Positions 23,630-34,908 of a stretch of 64,000 nucleotides of DNA are shown in pieces. The translations under genes were made by a program, and so were the position numbers. Source of the DNA: Botrytis cinerea B05.10 (lineage: Eukaryota > Ascomycota > Leotiomycetes > Helotiales > Sclerotiniaceae); assembly GCF_000143535.2 (NCBI RefSeq), contig NC_037316.1:2108001-2172000 (forward strand), read 5' to 3'. The notes under the pieces are model-generated. The model was not told the origin of the DNA. It saw nothing but the letters and a program-made list of their open reading frames with translations, and ran no database searches. The number at the start of each line of letters is the position of its first letter. Positions within the stretch are counted from its first letter, which is position 1.

Positions 23630-26191
23630 ATGCCCTCCTCTAGGAAGGAATCAATCAATCCTTGTATCACGAATCAACTATGCCAACTCATCTACTACCA
23701 CATTGACAATAACCTCCTCAAGAACGCCTTGTTCTTCGCAGAAAGATTGCATGCATACACCCCGAAAGGTCCCGAATCTTCTTACCTTCTTTCCTTGTGC
23801 TATTTGCGACTTGGCGATTATGCTTCCGCATTTGAGGTTGTGAAGAGCCCAAACACTAGATCGGGGCATCTTGGCTGTGCATACATCTACGCGCAAGCAT
23901 GTCTTGCATTGGGAAAGCTTAAAGAGGGAATCTTGGCATTAGAAAAGAATAGAGGTTGCTGGGGGGCACAGAATTCATTTGGTAAACACACACAATACTC
24001 ACGACATCCTGATCCTGACGCATCTGCGGTTTGTTGTTTACTGGGGAAGCTCTATCGTGCTTTTGATGACAAAAAGCAGTCGATCGGTTATTTTGAAGAG
24101 GCGCTGAAATTGAATCCATTCATGTGGGATGCATTTACTAATCTTTGTGATATGGGTACAAGCGTTAGGGCCTCGAGTACTTTTAGAATGAGTCTAGAGA
24201 TGGAGGCAATACTGAAATCGAATACACAAGACCGGGAGGGGCCAATAGAAACACTGTCAGTGGAGGAACCTAGGCCAAGCCGACCTAGCGCGCGATCTTA
24301 CCAGAGTGACCCTACCGATCCTTTCAATAATAATTCTTCGTCTCGATCATTCGCGGGTGGACTTTTCGGATCACTTGCGACTTCTGCATCATCGAAACTC
24401 GCTGAAAGCAACCCGAGTCTTACAAATCTCCCCGCGACTGGAGGCATCAGCATTAGCTCTGATACAATGGAAACGCCCACTGGACCTAGCGCCCCCCTCG
24501 ATTATACCACTGCGCCCAGTCGAAAAGACACTAGTATGACATCTGCATTTCCCATCAACATGGAACCCCCACAGGCCCCCGTTCGCAGAAATCGAACTTT
24601 ACAAGGCCTTGGTATGGACTTCAGTATGGATGTTCCCAAGATGGGCCGATCTATGACTTCAAAACGACTTCAAAAGGCGGCTGCTGAAATTTCGGAAGAT
24701 AGTAGCGCGGGGCATAATTCTCGCCACAACTCTGTTACGGTACCGGGTGGGGATAGGAAACGAACGGTATCCGGACAAGTAGTACCCCGGCAACCTTCGG
24801 AAGATCCTGGAGCACCCCAGAGAAGAAGCGTCAGGTTGATTAACCAATTCCGACCGACAAGCAACAAATCCTCCAGTAATCTTGCGACTGTAGGGCCTGC
24901 GCCTGGAAGAGAATTAAAGAAAGCTAGGCCTCCGATATCAAAGATGATGCGTCCGGCTGGGTCCTCTACGGCTGGAAGACAGGTCAGTGGTAATCGAAAA
25001 CCAGTGGAAGATTCTATGGAATTAGATCAAAGGGAAGGGGAAATAAGACCCCGGGTATCCACAAAATCTTTTGGTACTAGATCGTCAGAATCGGACACTG
25101 GAACCCGAGAGGAAGCTTTGAGATGGCTTCTCGATTTGTTCAAGAAGTTTGGGACTGGTTATTTTTTACTTGCAAGATTTCAATCTCATCAGGCTTTAGA
25201 GGCGTTCTCTACACTATCTACTCAACAGCAAGATACCCCTTGGGTGTTGTCACAAATGGGACGTGCTCATTACGAGCAAGCGTCATATACCGAAGCTGAA
25301 TCCTTGTATAAACGAATTCGACAGATAGCACCAACACGCTTTGAGGACATGGAGATCTATTCTACTGTGCTGTGGCATCTGAAGAAAGAAACCGATCTGG
25401 CCTTCCTGGCCCATGAATTGGTGGATTCTTCGTGGCAGTCGCCAGAAGCTTGGTGTGCACTTGGAAATTCCTGGTCACTTATGCGTGATCACGAACAAGC
25501 TTTACGGTGTTTCAAACGGGCTACACAATTAAATCCTAAGTTTGCTTATGCTTTTACACTTCAAGGCCATGAGCATGTTATGAATGAAGAATATGATAAA
25601 GCGCTTACTTCATACAGACATGCAATGGCTGTTGACAGGCGACACTACAATGCCTACTACGGAGTTGGTAAAGTGTATGAAAAGATGGGTAATTACGACA
25701 AAGCATTTATACACTTCGAAGCCGCCTCCAAAATCAACCCAACAAATGCAGTGCTTTTGGGTCTTATGGGAAGTGTTGTTGACAAGAAAGGAAACAAAGG
25801 CCTAGCACTTTCATACTTCAAGAAGGCAATCGATCTGGATCCAAAATCAGCGCTGACTCGTTTCAAGAAAGCCCGCTGCTTAATGACGATGGGTAGATTG
25901 GAGGATGCCTTAGATGAACTGAAGATCTTGAAAGACTTGGCTCCTGATGAGGCAATGGTTCATTTCTTATTGGGGAGATTATATAAGAGTATGAAACAAA
26001 AGGGCGCTTCGGTTCGGCATTTTACCATTGCTTTAAACCTAGATCCAAAGGTATGTATATATATGTAAACAATGCTGATCAAAAGACCTACCACTAATCA
26101 AAAACAGGCGAGTCAACAAATTAAAGAAGCGATCGAAAGTCTAGAGCAAGGAGATGACGATGATGATGATGAGACCAGCATGATGGGCTGA
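23630..26191 (+). CDS. CDC27: Anaphase-promoting complex subunit 3 (CDC27/APC3, BimA homologue)
   Basis: A scaffold subunit of the APC/C ubiquitin ligase, which binds the coactivators Cdc20 and Cdh1 through their IR tails. Two exons, 23630-26050 and 26108-26191 (57-nt phase-0 intron); 834 aa. N-terminal TPRs at about 1-190 (YHIDNNLLKNALFFAERLHAYTP..) are followed by a long Ser/Pro/Arg-rich disordered linker (about 190-495) with many SP/TP sites, then consecutive TPRs from about 510 to 805 with the canonical W/G/Y..A/P spacing (for example AWCALGNSWSLMRDHEQALRCF). The C-terminus is acidic and ends SMMG. N-TPR, phospho-linker and C-TPR array is the known Cdc27 layout, and the length is near BimA (about 806). 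The short last exon is easily missed; without it the acidic tail is lost. Confidence 0.96.
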
Positions 26192-27428
26192 TTTGAAACG
26201 ACTGTGCTCGAAATCTTGGCCACAATGGATCTCCTTCAAATTACATCGCCCTTTTTGTTTTTGCGTTGCTTTTCGAATCGTCTCTTTCAAAGATACCCAT
26301 TACTTATCGAACTATTATTAACTCCAATCATTGAATGGCCTTTTAATATCAGATTGGCTTCATTGCCCCAAATTCACTACTCACACTGCAATTGAGTATT
26401 CCCACAAAAACTACAAAAAAAGCTGTCAACCCTACAGCAAAACATGATGATACGATAAAACTGGAAGACGACTCGGTTACGATAGGAAAAGAATCTTAGC
26501 ATTTGCATTGGGTTGGCGTTCTTGTTTCCGGCATAGTTTCTCATCGTAGATGAGTCGATGGATAGTAAAATCCATTTCTCTTCTTGACCACACAATCTGC
26601 CGATTGCGTTATATCACTACGTTAGAATTGCTCTAGTGGCAGGTGGCCATTATTCAGTGGCCTGAGAGCAATTACAGCGGGACTTGACATACAGGGGCAG
26701 GAGGACGTGTAAAATGAATTATTGTAGACTATAATCATCTCTTTCATTGCCCTTTCTAAGGGTCATAGGAAGAAGGGGTGAAGGAGAAAAGTTGAAGATC
26801 AAAGAATTGTGTCATACTTTTCTACTAAAAGAGATAAGACTTGCCTGGATTTATGTGATTGCCATTATGTGAGTGATTGAATGCTTGGATCGTATCGAGA
26901 AAGGCTGGCGATGTCCTAAGGTGACGAGTGCCACCCCATTTATTCTTGAAGCTACTTGCTTCTACTTTGACTTTCTCGTGCCTCGGCCGTTTTACTTGAT
27001 TTTTCAATGGAGATTATCGAAGTGAGAGTTCACATTTACTCTAACTGTCCCTTGATTCCGATGGTTCTCTTTGTTCTCGTTAAAACAATGGCGTTGTTCT
27101 GTTGTGCTCAAATTGTATGGATTTAGCATATATATCGAGATTTGCGGAGACAGCTTTGTTTTATTCCTTGACTTGGGGGAACAATGACCTTGTTAAGACA
27201 GCATTGCTCAGGATCCCCTAGCTCCCACTAAGTAAACATCCTGCAAACTGTCCTGGACCTGTTATTCAGATCGTGAACAATGCCATTGAGAATTTTATAA
27301 ATGTCCAGGTGATATCTCTGGGTTCTGCTATTAAAACTCCAGTCATATCTAAACCTTCATCTACTTTAAGAGACTACTGAACCATTACAACAACTAGTAC
27401 TAGCAATCTCCTAGTTACGTTTTGAAAG
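26192..27428. other. Intergenic region between CDC27 and the RING pair
   Basis: No gene seen. A hairpin-forming inverted repeat lies at 26626-26673: outer arms AATTGCTCT and AGAGCAATT, with inner GGCCA/TGGCC. The last 160 bp hold two motifs shared with the promoter of the second RING gene (27275-27286 and 27343-27355). Confidence 0.55.
27275..27355 (+). promoter_or_regulatory. Promoter motifs shared with the paralogous RING gene
   Basis: GAACAATGCCAT (27275-27286) and TCATATCTAAACC (27343-27355) lie 154 and 86 bp before the first RING ATG. The same two words occur at 29919-29930 and 29985-29997 (G for A at one position), 145 and 79 bp before the second RING ATG. Order, strand and spacing are kept while the surrounding bases differ. 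Confidence 0.6.
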
Positions 27429-28760
27429 ATGTGTCTCACCATTACTCTAAAGTATATGACGTGTGGTCACAAAGAATTATACGTTCGTCCATGCGGACCT
27501 GATAGCATTCGTTGCAATATGATGTCAACCCATACCTGCAATATAAGATCCAAAGTGTGCCGCACTTGTTGGATGCTCGATGACTTTAGACAAGCTCCTG
27601 GTTATTGTCCTGAGCAGTCAATGATGGAGAACGACGTATCACTTTACCAGGCTTGGAATTTGGAAGCTGAAACACAAGAATTAAATGCTCAGCTCCCAAC
27701 CATACCCCTCCCCAACCTTCCTAATCAATATGCTCACTTCTACTCGACAAATACAGTGGCTTTTGATTTACTTAATCAGAATGCTTTAGAAGTACTCTTT
27801 GAGATTGTTTATCAACACTTAGATCCAGCTTTCCAGGCGCGTATCATTAACGGTGAGAATATTTCACTTGCTGACAGAATACAGACCCTAAATATCCGTC
27901 AAGTCTTATTGTTAAATTATGCTCTGGCAGATGCTTCTCAATCTCTTCACAGCGATGACTGGCGTATTGCGATGGGTTACAGGGCCATCATAGACTTCCA
28001 CAATTCGGAACATTTTACTCTGCTTGAAGACCTACAAGCACTCGTGGACGAGTGCGGTATTTGCAGAACTTCTTTTGCTCACCCTGATGAAGGAGAAACG
28101 AATCATGCTGTAGTAAAGACAAGCTGCAATCATATATTTCATGAGAGTTGCTTGGAGCGATGGTTTGTATCATCCGATCGTGGCGACTGTCCCATGTGCA
28201 GAAGAATGATTCGAGGCGCAGAACTCCCAGAAATTCCCGCCCTCCTGGAAGCAGATGGACCCTTCCCAGAATGGCTGGCGATTCTAAATAGGTGTATCCG
28301 CCCAGTTATTCCTCGTCCCGCAGCTGTCACCCGTCTAGACATCCTACGACTAGAACTCGAGGTTTTGGAAGTTCTCGAACTTGTCGAAACCGCCAGAGAA
28401 GAATTCACCGCCGCCGAAAGAAGTGTACGCGCGGCATCCGACGCCTTGCAGACCCACGAATTCGTTCCTCGGGAAGAGCTCCGTGCATTCCAAGATCAAT
28501 TGTTGGACCATGCTGCGGATATCGAGGAGCAAGCATTTCGACATTATCAGTATACACTTCGTCAACATCAAAGAACACGTCTCATACGCGAGAATCTTCT
28601 TCGTGATTGTTTGCGTATGAGAGAACGGTGCGATCATGTATATGGTCTTGCTCAGTCGAGATACTATACTGTTGCGAGAGCGTTGAGGATGGCGCGGGAT
28701 GTTGTAGCAGCGCAAAATGTGGAGGAAGTTGAAGAGGCTCGGGGAGAAGAGGGGATCTGA
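27429..28760 (+). CDS. RING-H2 finger protein, paralogue 1 of a tandem pair
   Basis: A single-exon 443-aa protein, probably an E3 ubiquitin ligase. The N-terminus MCLTITLKYMTCGHKELYVRPCG, with further Cys residues to about residue 47, looks like a separate small zinc-binding module. A helical middle segment follows. A RING-H2 starts at Cys209 (CGIC) and runs through CNHIFHESCLERW to CPMC at about 255. The C-terminal 150 residues are Glu/Arg/Leu-rich and predicted to form coiled coil. No membrane segment or signal peptide is seen. It shares domain order, the MC-x-T/I-I start, helical-segment motifs (NIRQVLLLNYAL / HLRQILILNLAL; DDWRIAMGYRAI / TEWYIAMGYELF) and promoter words with the gene at 30064. 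The partners and substrates are unknown. Confidence 0.88.
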   Translation: MCLTITLKYMTCGHKELYVRPCGPDSIRCNMMSTHTCNIRSKVCRTCWMLDDFRQAPGYCPEQSMMENDVSLYQAWNLEAETQELNAQLPTIPLPNLPNQYAHFYSTNTVAFDLLNQNALEVLFEIVYQHLDPAFQARIINGENISLADRIQTLNIRQVLLLNYALADASQSLHSDDWRIAMGYRAIIDFHNSEHFTLLEDLQALVDECGICRTSFAHPDEGETNHAVVKTSCNHIFHESCLERWFVSSDRGDCPMCRRMIRGAELPEIPALLEADGPFPEWLAILNRCIRPVIPRPAAVTRLDILRLELEVLEVLELVETAREEFTAAERSVRAASDALQTHEFVPREELRAFQDQLLDHAADIEEQAFRHYQYTLRQHQRTRLIRENLLRDCLRMRERCDHVYGLAQSRYYTVARALRMARDVVAAQNVEEVEEARGEEGI

Positions 28761-30063
28761 TGATTCTGATGCAGGTGAGCGTGCGATAGAACGGAGAATG
28801 ATGGATAACTTGTCGATTAAGTAGACTTTGTGTACCATCGCCATATTTCATTGTTTGCGCTCTACACAACGGCTGGTTCTGTCTTCGTTCGTGTCTTCTC
28901 TTTTACTAATAACTTTCACATTTATTTACAATAAAATATAAAATACAAAAAATATATATATCAATACCAACAAATTTTAATCGTATACTCTGCCACGTGA
29001 TCATGTACTAAATCCGACTAAAAACCATCATTAAGAATATTCTACTTCCAGATCCTGCTTTCATTCCAAGTTGATAAAAAAAAAATCGTGTGAGAGTGAT
29101 GAGTAAATATCATATATCGATATGAATAATCTTTCTATAGATATTTGATCATATCTTATACTTTCACAACTGATCACTAATAGTGAGTTGATGAACCAAA
29201 CCCAAATTCTGAATCACAAAAATCAACAAATAGTATTTCGAGTATGTACTCATCAGCCTGATTGTTTTCTTCTTCTTCGAGATTCTCTTTGGTCGATTTA
29301 ATTGGAGTCAGAAGAAAAGGTATCTCGAATAGTGCTTTCTTTGTGTTGTTGAAAGAGGGTATGTCAAACCCCCAAAATTAAGCGAGTGCGGGAATACTGG
29401 GGATGAAAGTGAAGAGGAGATGAGAGTAGAGGAAAAGAGGAGTAGTGTTGAGACCAAACCCCAAGGAAATCCAATTGAGAAAGTAAACTGAAGTACTAGT
29501 AGAGAAGAGAGGGGGGGAGAATGAAAGATTGAAAGGAAAACGGGGTGGAGTAGCGCTAGGAGAAAAGTTTTTGGATTATGGAATTTGAACACCAATGTTT
29601 TGTTTTTGCATCTACTTGGTCGTAGAAATGGTGACCAGGAATAAGTCAGTCTGTCTTATTCTTTGTTTTGTTCACAAGGAAAATGTTTGCTTTGTTGGCG
29701 TCCGTGGGACCTTTGTATTAATTCATTACTTTGTTGGTGTGCATATATATATAGGTGCTTTGTATCAATTGATTGTTCTGTAAAATTCCGTTGATTCGAG
29801 TCGACTGTAACATTTTTTCTGTTCCTTCATCCCTTATATTCAGTAGAAATTTACAATTAAGTTGAAACTAAGACAAATCTACTTGTATTTTGAAAGGTTG
29901 TTAAATTTGTCACTTCGAGAACAATGCCATGAGGAGCATGTCAAATAGTCGAGAGTTTCCTAGAATATTTATACTTCATTCTCATCATATCTAGACCACT
30001 ATACCTAACATCTATTTATCTTTAGAAACTTTTAAGCTCTTTGAAAGATAGACCTAGTGCAAG
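28761..30063. other. Intergenic region between the two RING genes
   Basis: AT-rich, with the 3' flank of the first RING gene and the promoter of the second. ORFs of 60-95 codons on both strands show no domain signal. The conserved promoter words of the pair lie at 29919-29930 and 29985-29997. Confidence 0.5.
29919..29997 (+). promoter_or_regulatory. Promoter motifs shared with the upstream RING gene
   Basis: GAACAATGCCAT (29919-29930) and TCATATCTAGACC (29985-29997), 145 and 79 bp before the ATG at 30064. They match the pair in front of the first RING gene in order, strand and nearly in spacing (66 versus 68 bp apart). Confidence 0.6.
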
Positions 30064-31338
30064 ATGTGTATCACCATTGACTTTGTCTTTTCAGAGTGTG
30101 GTCATAAAGCCACATTCGTCCGCTCATGCCGGGAAGATTTTTCTCTCTGCGGAAACATGGTGACTGACCCTTTAGTATCAACACATGCTGACTTCTGCAA
30201 TGATTGCTTTATGCTTCCTGATCCCAGAATATCTATAGCTAGAGAATACCAACCTGAAAACTCATCAATTGATTTGATGACAGAGCTTTATCAGATGCGT
30301 CATGTTGAAGATGAAACCATGGATCTACAGGTTCGACTCCAAGACTTGCCCCTTCCTGATGATGTCCAAGATCCCAGTTACCATTCATCCATGTTTAGAG
30401 CAATGTTTCTACTTCCCAGAGATAGTCTTGATTTGCTATTTATTATGGTCAATCAGCGCTTGATTCCTGATTTTTGGCTTCGCGTGCTCAACGGCCAATC
30501 CCCTTCTCCTTTGATCAGACGTTCAATTTTACACCTTCGACAAATTTTGATCTTGAACCTTGCACTTCATCGTTCGAGAACAACCCTTTCGAAAACTGAA
30601 TGGTATATTGCTATGGGCTATGAGCTTTTTTACCAGGTCGATTCTACTTCCTCTGATGATGATTGTGGAATTTGCCGCCAACCGCTCAACGAGATAGGTG
30701 AGGAAGGCGTACCGGTAAGAACCCAATGCAGTCATGCATTTCATCTAAAATGTCTTGGAGAATGGATTGACGTGTCCCCTCATAGCGATTGTCCAGCTTG
30801 CAGAGAAGTGATTTTAAAGACACTTGAGCCTATTCATGATACTCCAGCACGAGGCCCACATCCAGAATGGCTTATCTCTTTATTCCCTCCCGTGCCACAA
30901 ATTACTCCCAATAATCCAACCCTTATAGCACAAGAACTCGCACAGTTAGAGTATGATAGCGAAAATGCGCGTCTGAGAGTCTTGGAGACTGATCAAAGTC
31001 TCACTGCTCTCGAGGCTGAATTACAAGTTTCAAGAATAGACCTTTCCGGAACCGAAAACCTAAGTAATGTATACATTCACACTGCAAGCGAACATATTAT
31101 TAGAAATCTAACAGGCTTGTCTTCCGCAGCAGATTTTTTTAGGTATCAAAGTCAGGTTCGTCTCCATCGAATGAGTCTCGCACGGTTTGACATGTCTTCT
31201 CAAAGACTTGCTGAGCGGAGGCGAGAGGTAGAAAGATCCAATGATCACGCTCAAAGAAGATATCGTCCCACCACACTCGCGCTTGTAAAATCTCAAGTTG
31301 ATTTTCTAATCGGTATTATAGACTCGTCATTGGAATAG
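30064..31338 (+). CDS. RING-H2 finger protein, paralogue 2 of a tandem pair
   Basis: A single-exon 424-aa protein on the same strand as paralogue 1, about 1.3 kb downstream. It begins MCITIDFVFSECGHKATFVRSC, the same N-terminal cysteine module as the neighbour. The RING-H2 runs from Cys201 (CGIC) through CSHAFHLKCLGEW to CPAC at about 243. The C-terminal region is again long, charged and helical. All eight RING zinc ligands are visible, so the domain should fold. Identity with paralogue 1 is modest and spread over the whole length, which suggests an old tandem duplication with divergence rather than a recent copy. Probable E3 ligase; no substrate can be inferred. Confidence 0.87.
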   Translation: MCITIDFVFSECGHKATFVRSCREDFSLCGNMVTDPLVSTHADFCNDCFMLPDPRISIAREYQPENSSIDLMTELYQMRHVEDETMDLQVRLQDLPLPDDVQDPSYHSSMFRAMFLLPRDSLDLLFIMVNQRLIPDFWLRVLNGQSPSPLIRRSILHLRQILILNLALHRSRTTLSKTEWYIAMGYELFYQVDSTSSDDDCGICRQPLNEIGEEGVPVRTQCSHAFHLKCLGEWIDVSPHSDCPACREVILKTLEPIHDTPARGPHPEWLISLFPPVPQITPNNPTLIAQELAQLEYDSENARLRVLETDQSLTALEAELQVSRIDLSGTENLSNVYIHTASEHIIRNLTGLSSAADFFRYQSQVRLHRMSLARFDMSSQRLAERRREVERSNDHAQRRYRPTTLALVKSQVDFLIGIIDSSLE

Positions 31339-31836
31339 TACATGGAGTATTCTGTATATACCCCATTAGAGTGATATATATATATATTCTACACCATAAC
31401 CCTAGCCAATACTACTCCAATGACTAGTATAGACCGAAATATTTCTTAACTCTGACGAATTCGGGCAATTCGTCACAGAAAACCCCGATGAGTTGCATAC
31501 CGGATTATTAATGCTTTAATTTCATTTCACTTTTCTATTTTATAGCATCATGAACTCACTCCTTACACGTATAAAACAACTCATATAAACCACAACCCCC
31601 AAAATTTCTCATAATTCCCACGCGTCAAAATACCGAACTTGACTGATTGAAACTAGGTTCATGGAAAGACTCAAATCAAAGATAGATTGAAATCTAGAAA
31701 TTACAATGTTCTATTAAATGTTTCAATGTATCTTGCATAATATATATTTATTGTTTATTACTTCATAAGCTGCAACTTCGAATAATGATATCATTCACAT
31801 TCAAATTTCGACTTCTGAAAAGACTATTGATATTAA
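31339..31836. other. 3' flank of the RING pair with a perfect hairpin
   Basis: No gene. TGACGAATT (31453-31461), a 5-base loop CGGGC, and AATTCGTCA (31467-31475) form a perfect 9-bp hairpin 115 bp after the stop codon of the second RING gene. It could be a 3' UTR structure or chance. Confidence 0.5.
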
Positions 31837-32109
31837 GGGCCTGTTCAGATCGTTTTTTGAATTTGTTAACAAAATAATTTGTTGATTAATAATTTAGCCT
31901 AAATTTTGTAGATCTACAAAATGTAGAATATCAAATGTTATCAAATGTTATCAAATGTTAATAAAAGTTGTATTACAGATTTGATAAGGTTTAGCAAAGC
32001 TGTTATATAAATTTTCAAAATTTGTAAATTCATATTTTGTAGCTTTTTGTAACTCAATATAAACATGTAGCTCTATATCGCCTAAAAAATCGATCCGAAC
32101 GGGCCTTAA
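31833..32109. mobile_element. MITE flanked by TTAA, Tourist/piggyBac-like
   Basis: The left end reads GGGCCTGTTCAGATCG (31837-31852). The right end ending at 32105 reads, in reverse complement, GGCCCGTTCGGATCG; both are followed inward by a T run. TTAA lies directly outside each end (31833-31836 and 32106-32109), as expected for a target duplication. The 269-bp interior is very AT-rich and has no ORF. It contains a perfect 20-bp palindrome (31903-31922, centred on AGATCT) and three tandem copies of ATCAAATGTT near 31928-31960. GGGCCTGTTC-type ends plus a TAA/TTAA duplication resemble PIF/Harbinger Tourist MITEs; TTAA alone would also suit piggyBac. Confidence 0.8.
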
Positions 32110-34908
32110 GAGTTCGTTCTGATATGATATGGAATGTTCGAAAAGATCAATGTTTCACAGCTCGAGTCTGTATCGTTGCAAATCACAACACAGCTTTTGT
32201 CAAGTGTGCATATGGCCATTCTTTCCCGCATTTTTGTACCGGCTATGTAGCCTAGCTTGCTTCCAAAACCTTGCCTATAGTATTCAATCTCATGGGCTCA
32301 TTTGAATCTGCCTTATTGTTGGTGCGAGAAGGATACGAAAGACGTAGCACCCACGAATTGCATAGGTCCTGTATGTCTAATTGTATTCTGTCTAGAAAGC
32401 TAGCTACGTATTGAAAGTAGTAAGTCTTATATAGACTTACTGAAAGAGCTAGTCTCTTTCGCATTCGCTTAGGGCTTTACCACAGTAGCTATATTACGGT
32501 GGCAATTGAATTGAAGTCATTCACTTCGTTCACACACTTATTTCGCTAATATGCGGCTCTTCAAATCTTCTCCAACCACACTCTCATTAATAATCCTCCA
32601 AACCAGAATCTTGATCAACAGCCCTCCCACTTTCTTCCATTTACCCAGCTTACAATTCCAGCTCTTCAACTCCACAACCCCCTCTTGACCATCCATCTCA
32701 TCTACACTCATATCCCACGCTTTTCTATATCAAGCAAGAGAGTCATCCTCGTTACCATATGATCTCATCACCAATCGCTGATTCTCCTCGTTAAAGTCAC
32801 CGTCACATCCAACAGTCAAAACTAGTTATATCATCACCTTACCATCTCATACCTCTCACCCACAACTTAACCACTTTGCATTTTCTATCACCAGAAACTT
32901 CGAATCTCTAACTCCAGCGATTCCACTAAGTTCAAATCCATATTATCAATAATATCTATCTATCCAATCTCTCATTTTACATTTTCTACATTAACACCTA
33001 ACAATCTAACGATCGCTATTTTTTCTGATTTTTTTACTTTATATTGCACTTCAATATCCTATATATCAGTATAAATTGATTTACTTTTGTTACAACGCTA
33101 TTCACCAATCCCTCTCTCCTCTCCTCTCCTCTTCTCTACCCATATTGTACACATTAACTACCTAGATAACGCACCTCCCACGCCCCAAAATTCTACACCA
33201 TCTAATCTCTAGAATCTACCCACACCCCACCCCATCCAGCAAACCCAACATCACAACATCCACAACTCTTAGAATTTTTTTTTCTTTCACTTCCATTCCC
33301 TCCTAACCCCTCCAAACAAGCCACACAACCTAAACCCCCGTCAGATCCCATTTACCCATCCATGCATCCATGCATCCACCCACCAAACTCCCATCCAACA
33401 GCATCCATCTCTCTTTCCAAATCCAAATCCACAACATCGATATCAAAACTCTCCTCCTACGCAACTCCTTATCCCAACCTCCTCACTCCTACCAGCCAGC
33501 TTATTATTAAGCTACAATCACCACCACCCCCTTCATTTCATTACCCCATCAACAAACATGCATTCTCTACCTACCTATCTACATGCACACACCATCAACA
33601 CAACAACTAACCAATCACCACATCTCGAACATGACTCCCGTCGCCACACTCAATTTTCCATCCTCCATCTCCATTCTCTTCTCTCCACTCCACTCCACTG
33701 CATTCTCTACTTCACTTTACTTTACTTTCTCCTAATCCCATCCCATCCCATCCCATCCACTCTACTCCATCAATAAAAAATATATAAAATAAGCGAGTTT
33801 TTCCTCTTTGACCCCTTATTCTTCTTTTACCCTATCTTTTTTATTTCCTCATTCCTCATTCCTCATCCCCCATTTCCCATTTTCTATTCTCCACTCGCTA
33901 TTTCTCAATTTTTATTTCTCAATATATCTATCTATTTCTATTTTTTCTTCCTCAATCCCCATTCTCTATTCCCTATTCCCATTCCCAAACAAAAATATCT
34001 TTATAACCACCACCAATTTTATTCTCTAACTTCACTTCACTTCACTTCACTTCAATTCATCTCAACCCATTCCAATACATCTCATCTCAACTCTTCTATT
34101 TTCTCACTATCTTCCTATTTTATAATTTCAACAACTTTCTAATGAATTTCTCTACCTTCCAGCACCCAGCACCCAGCACCCATCCACGCATCTACCCCTC
34201 ATTATACATCTCTCTCGCTACCCCACCCACACCCCTATCTACTTCTCGGTTACGAAACAATCACCCCCCACTCAAACATCAAGGAAAAAAAGACAACCCT
34301 ATCCCATTTATTAATTCCATCCCTTCCTCACCCTTTCCTCTACGCAACCAATATTAACATTCCGAATTCCCACAGGGTATAATATCCCCGCCCGTCCGCC
34401 CATCCATCCGATCCACTCTCCCCCCACCCCTACCTTCCACAACATCATCCCATCCACCCCGTTTCCCAATCCCATATATTATACACAAATCCATCACTCC
34501 TTCGAATCCCATCCCATTCCATCACCACCCAAATCCCTATTTATATAAACAAAGTATCCATCGAACTGAACTGAATGGTAACATATACATTCGTACCCTC
34601 GTACTTCCATCTGTCCAGCCCTTTAAACCCCAAACCAAAACCCATAAACACCATGCTATGAACCATGCATACAAGTTCTCCATGAAAAACATCGCAGTAC
34701 AAGCGCAAGCAAAACTCACGTGAAGAAGAAGAAAAAAAGGTCAAATCTCGATCTTTGCTGTTTTGATCATAGAACGTGAACAGAAAAGATGTCATGAAAA
34801 TAACGAAGCGAATAACCAATCGGTAGACTCAGGTCGAAGCGAGAGTTAATATCGAGAGCATGCTAGGAAATTTGAGGTTGCATGTCACTCTTTGAGTCAA
34901 TTCACCCT
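32110..34908. other. Gene-free, strongly strand-asymmetric pyrimidine-rich tract
   Basis: From about 32540 to 34550 the + strand is dominated by C, T and A with very few G. It carries many short C/T-rich repeat tracts (CCATCC, TTCACTTCAC, CATTCCT, TCTCCTC). ORFs here are repeat artefacts of Pro/Ser/Thr/His/Leu. The tract lies beyond the 3' end of the leftward kinase gene, so the kinase-sense strand is G/A-rich here. Confidence 0.6.

Noticed and set aside
33362..34357. Several ORFs rich in His, Pro, Ser and Leu
   Set aside because: All read the pyrimidine-rich repeat tract; no conserved features.
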